23,138 bases of DNA from Elysia marginata (lineage: Eukaryota; Mollusca; Gastropoda; Plakobranchidae): positions 23,715 to 46,852 of the forward strand of contig BMAT01007711.1 of NCBI GenBank assembly GCA_019649035.1, in the 5' to 3' direction. Below the pieces are notes generated by a model. That model worked only from the letters and a program-made list of their open reading frames with translations. It was not told the origin of the DNA and ran no database searches. This document shows positions 19,374 through 23,138 of the stretch, piece by piece (within the stretch, counting starts at the first letter, position 1; each line of letters opens with the position of its first letter). Both the position numbers and the translations under genes were made by a program.

Positions 19374-22300
19374 CTGTACATCGTTGCATGGACAACAGAA
19401 AACATGTACTTTTTCTTATTTGATAAACCAGCTCAGGCCTACATGTAAATGTAATGAACAGGAGATATCTCATGGATATCATTTAAAGTCAAAGACTTTA
19501 TGTACTTGCAAAGCAGTCTTACTAATAAGAGACAAACTGATCGAACTGCGAAGTTCTATTATGCTAAAGAAGAAGAAGAAGATAGAACTATCGGATTCTC
19601 AGATTACGTATTATCTACGAGGTTTGTCCGTAATTCAATCGGACTTTCCCTATACCTATGAAATGATTAAAGAATGAAATCGGGAAAAGGCACACATTGA
19701 ACTTCTTGGACATAAATTTTGAAGTGCCTCAGTGAACGGAAATACTTTCAGGACTGACAGAGTGGAGACACCCCGAACCCTTACAGTTATACAATTGAAA
19801 ATTAAGTTTTAAATTAGAAGTTAGAGCTGCCATTCGAATCGTACACCCAAAACGTTTAAGAATAAGACTGTGACTTTGACAAAGAAATTACCCCTGTCTT
19901 TGGTGAAAAGACCATGAGTAAAACCCAAACAAATGAATGATGTAAGTCTTTGAAAGCAAGCTGAACAAGCATACAAGATGAACCGCACACTAGAGGCTCG
20001 TGAGCATCACAGACAGGCGCCAACGTGAATCTGATCGAAGGGTGAAAACACGGACATCGCTTTGGCTTGGAGATTCCCAGAACAGTTGTGTGCGAAATTG
20101 TTTATGAACAGTTGGGATACACAAAGGTATCTGCTCGCTGGTGGCCGAAAACGATACAGCATGGGATTTGGTAGTGCTTAAAATAAATCATTTAATAGTG
20201 AAGCTTTTACTGAGATATGTCTGAATCATGAGATCACGGGAGACCTGACATGGGCCCACCACTCTACCCCTAAAAGAAAAGGGGATTCAATGACCTTGGA
20301 AAACCCATCCTTTCCTACCATAACCAAATTCAAACGTCAACCTGGGTGGGGGAAAGTAATGACTACATTGTTTTGGGATCCAAAAGGTATTCTGCTTCTA
20401 GATATTTTGCTTCATGGACAAACTGTCAATGCTACTTCTTATTGTGAGACCTAAATAGATTCAAGGAAGCCATTCCTCGACGAAGACCTTGTAGTCTTAC
20501 AAAGGGTGTTGTTCCGCAACATTACAAAGGCAAAAATCACTAAGGAATGGATTGAAAAGTACAACTGGGGGACATTGCCGTATCTATCAATTATAGTTGT
20601 GATCTGGCGCCTTCTGGTGTCCATTTGTATGGAACCGCCACCTTGCCGGTAAATGCCGGGGTATTTTTTCCTAGTGCATCCCTGGGAAATGCTTCGATAT
20701 TGACGGAGATTACTTTGAAAAGTTGCTTAGAAGCACTAGTTGACCGTGAGTAAGTTTCATTACCCCCAATCAAATGATAAGCACGCAATGGCAAATAAAA
20801 AAAACTCTTTAATTTTTCGGCAAACTTCATACGTTTATCTCTGTTAAATTTGAGCCGATTTTAGAACAGAAAATGTGCATTCATGTTTATTGTACGTGTA
20901 TGAAACCTTAAAGACCGATATTCTTAAGAATTTCATTAAACATTAAAATCTTTAAATTTGCTACAGAAACAGTAAAGAAATTTATTATTGTTGCAAATGG
21001 CATTTCTCTACATAACTAACTTTTTAAAAAAGCGTGTTTTCAAATCACGAGTCTTCATTTCCCTGTCGAAAAAAGTTCATGAAATCAATATTCAATTTTC
21101 AAAGCGAATTTTGATAAAGGTCCTAAGCACTATAGGTAATGTAGTCCCGGCTGATATAACATGATCTCTAGAGCAAACACGCGGGTATTTGTTTTGATTT
21201 TTTGCATTAATCGATAAAACGCAAACGAATAATTATGATTTACAGTAAACCTCGATTTGTTTTAAACAGCTTAGTCAGTTAGTGTAATTCTCATTTTGTA
21301 CAAAGTAAAGAATTGTAACTCTATAGAGGCACAACTCTCGCTCTTTTCAAACAGAACCACTGGAGCATGCAGCGTTACGAAATGCGCACTGTATGTCCTG
21401 TTACAGAAATGGCGCTATGGCAAAGCTATTACGAAGTTTATTAATCAGAGTCCAAATGCACACGTTACATAAACGATTCACAAGTGCTGAATAGATTGAA
21501 AGGGACAATATTCAGCACATGTATAGTTACTTGGGTCAAAATGTTTTGCTTTTTTTTCCAATCGACCTAAACGGCTCGAGCCTGACACTAGTTTCAGGAG
21601 TTGAGGTGCAGGTGGCGCATGGATGTGATTATTCTTCTTAACTGCTATGTATTTGAAAATACATGTATTACGAACAACGAATTAACAGCTGAAGACATGT
21701 ATTTTAGAGAAGTCTTTGTAACCTGTACAAAAACGTATCAATGCGTGTATCATTGGAAACTGATACGTTGAGGAAAACCGTAAAGACGTGATGAATTTAT
21801 TAACATTCATACTAATTCTAAAACCAAATTCATTAGATAGCACGTGCCTATAAATATACCCCACTTCTTTCTTTATTAGTCATAAAAACAGTTAGTAACA
21901 AGGTTTTCAAGAAATTAGCCTAACTATTTTCAATGCACAGTCAAAATAGGACTGATATTTAGTAATCCAATTCAACTGTAAAATTTACTATGAATAGTGA
22001 ATAAAATAACGGATAGATTTTTCAAGACTAAGACATATAATCTAAATGCCAGTACCAGCAGGAGCATTTAATAGTAGACTTATAGCAGAAATTGCATTGG
22101 TGATGATGAAAGTTTTCTTTCTAAGGGCCTTGACAAAGTGAACGCTTTTCGCAGGCGTTTTCGGCCCTTGCGACGCCCCTAATTGTACGTAGTACACAAA
22201 ACAGTGGAAGCGTCACGCAGGCGTTTTCGGCAAGCAATTTTCTTTTCTCAACCGCCTGGATCAACGTCTCAGCTGTCTCCATTTTGCACAAGTTGCAGTC

Positions 22301-22968
22301 AATTGAGCTCCACAAAACACACACTACACACCTAGCGGGCGCTAAACGCTTGAAATTTTATTGCAGCTGCAAGTAAACTCACATCACATTATTTGCCTCG
22401 TCTGATTTGCGTAGGCGTGGCCTCGGCGCTGCCTCTATTCTGGCGCTACTCACAGTCCAATAATTTGCAAATGAAATCAAGCAGCGTCAAAAACGTTTCA
22501 ATTCCGTGTCAGCGCCGCGTCCGCCTCCACTCCACCATGGCCTTAATTCTTTCTTTTTTTTTTTTTAAGTTTCCTCGCTCCCTTTTTCCTACCCACCCCC
22601 CTCCCGTTTCCTTGTCCCCACAACAGTTTTCCTCCGCCCCAACTCTCTCAGATGGTATTGAAAAACACTACACAAATTTATAGGCATACTAGAAGTTGAA
22701 TAGAGTTTAAATTAAAATTATAGCCTGAGTGTAAATGTAAGCATCTACATTGAAACATATCTTACCGTTAGACACTATGAACACACCGGTCTGTGAGGTT
22801 GGTTGTATAGTTGCAGCAGCTTCCACCACCGTTTGGTTGGCCCCACTGGCCGCTGGACGGACCATTCTTCCTCTCGCTCCATGGTGCTTCAGGAAGCAAC
22901 ACACACACGCCGACAGGAAGGCAATCCCAAATATACAAGCAAACACGATACCTACGATGACTCCAGCA
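19159..22968 (-). CDS. CYYR1/Shisa-like single-pass membrane protein with PPAY tail, 3' part of gene
   Basis: Two exons, complement of 22766-22968 and 19159-19373, join in phase (G|GT, Gly) to give the C-terminal 137 or so residues. In order: a hydrophobic segment (GVIVGIVFACIFGIAFLSACVCCFL) with a juxtamembrane Cys cluster that could be palmitoylated, a basic stop-transfer stretch (KHHGARGRMVRP), a Ser/Thr/Ala linker, and a Pro/Tyr-rich tail with three PPAY motifs and PPPPPHYDD. One transmembrane helix followed by PPxY motifs is the layout of CYYR1, Shisa and VOPP1/WBP1-type adaptors, which bind WW domains such as those of Nedd4-family ubiquitin ligases. The exons for the signal peptide and Cys-rich ectodomain should lie beyond 23,138, so the family cannot be fixed. 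The gene is convergent with the TM6SF-like gene. Confidence 0.75.
19618..19647 (+). repeat. Left terminal inverted repeat of the mariner relic
   Basis: Begins CGAGGTTTGTCCGTAATTC and continues to about the CGGACTTTCC stretch. It is preceded by TA. Confidence 0.8.
19809..20740 (+). pseudogene. Mariner transposase pseudogene
   Basis: Fragments of one transposase lie in the right order but in different frames and with stop codons. The N-terminal DNA-binding region is near 19,870-19,935 (VFGEKTMSKTQTNE). Next come CEIVYEQLGYTKVSARWWPK (about 20,089-20,149) and a catalytic segment from 20,230 (ITGDLTW, VMTTLFWDPKGILLLDILLH, NATSYCET) that ends in a stop. Last is SCDLAPSGVHLYG near 20,595-20,635. 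The first catalytic Asp (TGD) survives. The HDN motif of the second reads RNI, and the Asp expected after DLAPS is Gly. No active enzyme could be made. Confidence 0.85.
20800..20829 (-). repeat. Right terminal inverted repeat of the mariner relic
   Basis: On + the element ends TTTTTCGGCAAACTTCA followed by TA. The outer bases mirror the left end, with substitutions and one missing base. Confidence 0.75.
20832..22119. other. Intron sequence without a recognised feature
   Basis: Mostly AT-rich, somewhat richer in CpG from about 21,120 to 21,640. No exon, repeat or transposon signature could be supported. Confidence 0.5.
22121..22282 (-). CDS. Doubtful 53-codon ORF with a good Kozak context
   Basis: On - the ATG at 22282-22280 lies in TGCAAAATGGAG (A at -3, G at +4). 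The protein begins METAETLIQAVEKRKLL, which faintly recalls the opening helix of MADF or Myb/SANT-like domains, but the following residues do not continue that fold. AENAC occurs twice from the direct repeat. No splice structure or homologue can be named. It may be an uncharacterised small gene, a remnant of a transposon-encoded DNA-binding protein, or chance. Confidence 0.15.
   Translation of the reverse strand: METAETLIQAVEKRKLLAENACVTLPLFCVLRTIRGVARAENACEKRSLCQGP
22150..22231. repeat. 16-base direct repeat CGCAGGCGTTTTCGGC
   Basis: Perfect copies at 22150-22165 and 22216-22231, 66 bases apart, a multiple of three. On - both are read in the same frame as AENAC. Confidence 0.9.
22546..22630. 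repeat. Polypyrimidine tract
   Basis: TTCTTTC, then a run of T, then a C/T-rich stretch, almost purine-free for about 85 bases. It could form an unusual triplex-type structure or be plain low complexity. Confidence 0.8.
22766..22968 (-). CDS. CYYR1/Shisa-like, transmembrane exon
   Basis: Reading on -, acceptor TTTGTCAAG ends at 22969 and the donor is G|GTAAG at 22765. The 203-base exon begins with one base completing a codon and ends with one base of the Gly codon finished by the next exon. It encodes the transmembrane helix, the CVCCF cluster, the basic stop-transfer stretch and a polar linker ending GVFIVSN. Confidence 0.78.
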
Positions 22969-23138
22969 CTTGACAAATTGCAAAAAAATGAATGACTCAG
23001 TTACGATTATTCCTGTTTCTCTGACTGTGATAAACCGTCTTAATTTTAAGGAAATATTCAACTAAAAAGAGATACGCGTAATAGTTTTACTTGTTTTCAA
23101 TTATCTTGTTTTAAGAGAAAAAAAGAAGAAAAAGAAGA
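22969..23138 (-). other. Intron of the CYYR1/Shisa-like gene, running off the right edge
   Basis: The sequence upstream of the acceptor at 22969 on - is AT-rich intron; it ends at the edge in a GAA/GAAAAA-type purine-rich tract (23,115-23,138). Nothing coding was seen. Confidence 0.55.

Larger units (their letters stand above)
19618..20829 (+). mobile_element. Degenerate mariner (Tc1/mariner) element, near full length
   Basis: About 1.2 kb bounded by TA at 19616-19617 and 20830-20831, the expected target duplication. The left end CGAGGTTTGTCCG is typical of mariner termini. The reverse complement of the right end (TGAAGTTTGCCG) matches 10 of its outer 13 positions with one gap. Broken transposase is readable between. 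It sits in the last intron of the CYYR1/Shisa-like gene in opposite orientation. The length is close to the usual 1.25-1.3 kb. Confidence 0.88.
22120..22530. other. CpG-rich block inside the last intron
   Basis: Many CpG dinucleotides compared with the surroundings, with GGCGTGGCC (a GC/KLF-type box), the palindrome-like TAGCGGGCGCTA at about 22,334 and a duplicated 16-mer. It could be an alternative promoter or an inserted element; the sequence alone does not decide. Confidence 0.35.
19374..22765 (-). other. Last intron of the CYYR1/Shisa-like gene
   Basis: 3392-base phase-1 intron (donor GTAAG, acceptor TACAG on -). It contains the mariner relic (19618-20829), a CpG-rich block (about 22,120-22,530) and a polypyrimidine tract (22,546-22,630). 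From 20,832 to 22,119 nothing was recognised. Confidence 0.75.

Noticed and set aside
19213-19677. 154-codon + strand frame with an Arg/Gly-rich start.
   Set aside because: Antisense shadow of the Pro-rich terminal exon on -, running into the mariner end.
20591-20830. 79-codon - strand frame.
   Set aside because: Antisense over the end of the mariner transposase pseudogene and its right TIR.
22393-22683. + strand frame across the polypyrimidine tract, with a good acceptor-like sequence ending at 22,626.
   Set aside because: Low-complexity Pro/Ser/Phe coding from the C/T-rich tract; no following exon or donor pair can be supported.
1-23138. CRISPR arrays, rRNA genes, prokaryotic operons or viral genes.
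   Set aside because: No regularly spaced repeats, no rRNA-like conserved stretches and no prokaryotic gene organisation; split exons show eukaryotic DNA.

Overview
The window is eukaryotic genomic DNA: AT-rich, with widely spaced short exons bounded by GT-AG introns, poly-T tracts, microsatellites and transposon debris. The many CTAGATCT-type palindromes, the AT-richness and the style of the two genes suggest a gastropod mollusc. That is a judgement from general appearance, not a proven identification. There are no prokaryotic features such as operons or ribosome binding sites.

Left part (about 1-11,000): a complete coding region on the + strand, eight coding exons between 1249 and 9821, for a TM6SF1/TM6SF2-like multi-pass membrane protein of 419 residues (tandem EXPERA-type domains, ER/lipid handling in vertebrates). 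Every exon junction keeps the reading frame. An in-frame TAG lies 9 bases before the ATG, and a splice acceptor lies 12 bases before it, so at least one 5' non-coding exon is further left. The protein ends in a Ser/Arg-rich tail and a KKLD terminus that fits the KKXX ER-retrieval signal. Its introns hold a CT microsatellite, a CA repeat and a probable tRNA-derived SINE fragment.

Middle (about 11,000-18,600): intergenic sequence between the 3' ends of two convergent genes. I found no convincing gene here. It holds a GC-richer block with clustered MEF2, NF-Y, GATA and E-box motifs (12,770-12,880), a DR4-type nuclear-receptor-like direct repeat inside nested inverted repeats (about 13,950-14,025), a hammerhead-ribozyme-like core (15,945-15,978) and a few short repeats.

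Right part (about 18,650-23,138): the last two exons of a - strand gene for a single-pass membrane protein with a cytoplasmic tail carrying three PPAY motifs (CYYR1/Shisa-like). The 5' exons lie beyond the right edge. Its 3.4 kb last intron contains a decayed but nearly full-length mariner element (19,618-20,829, TA target duplication and recognisable terminal repeats) and a CpG-rich block with a duplicated 16-mer and a 53-codon ORF. Nothing here amounts to a clear new biological system. The most useful leads are the TM6SF C-terminus, the mariner relic, the 12.8 kb motif cluster and the intronic CpG-rich block.
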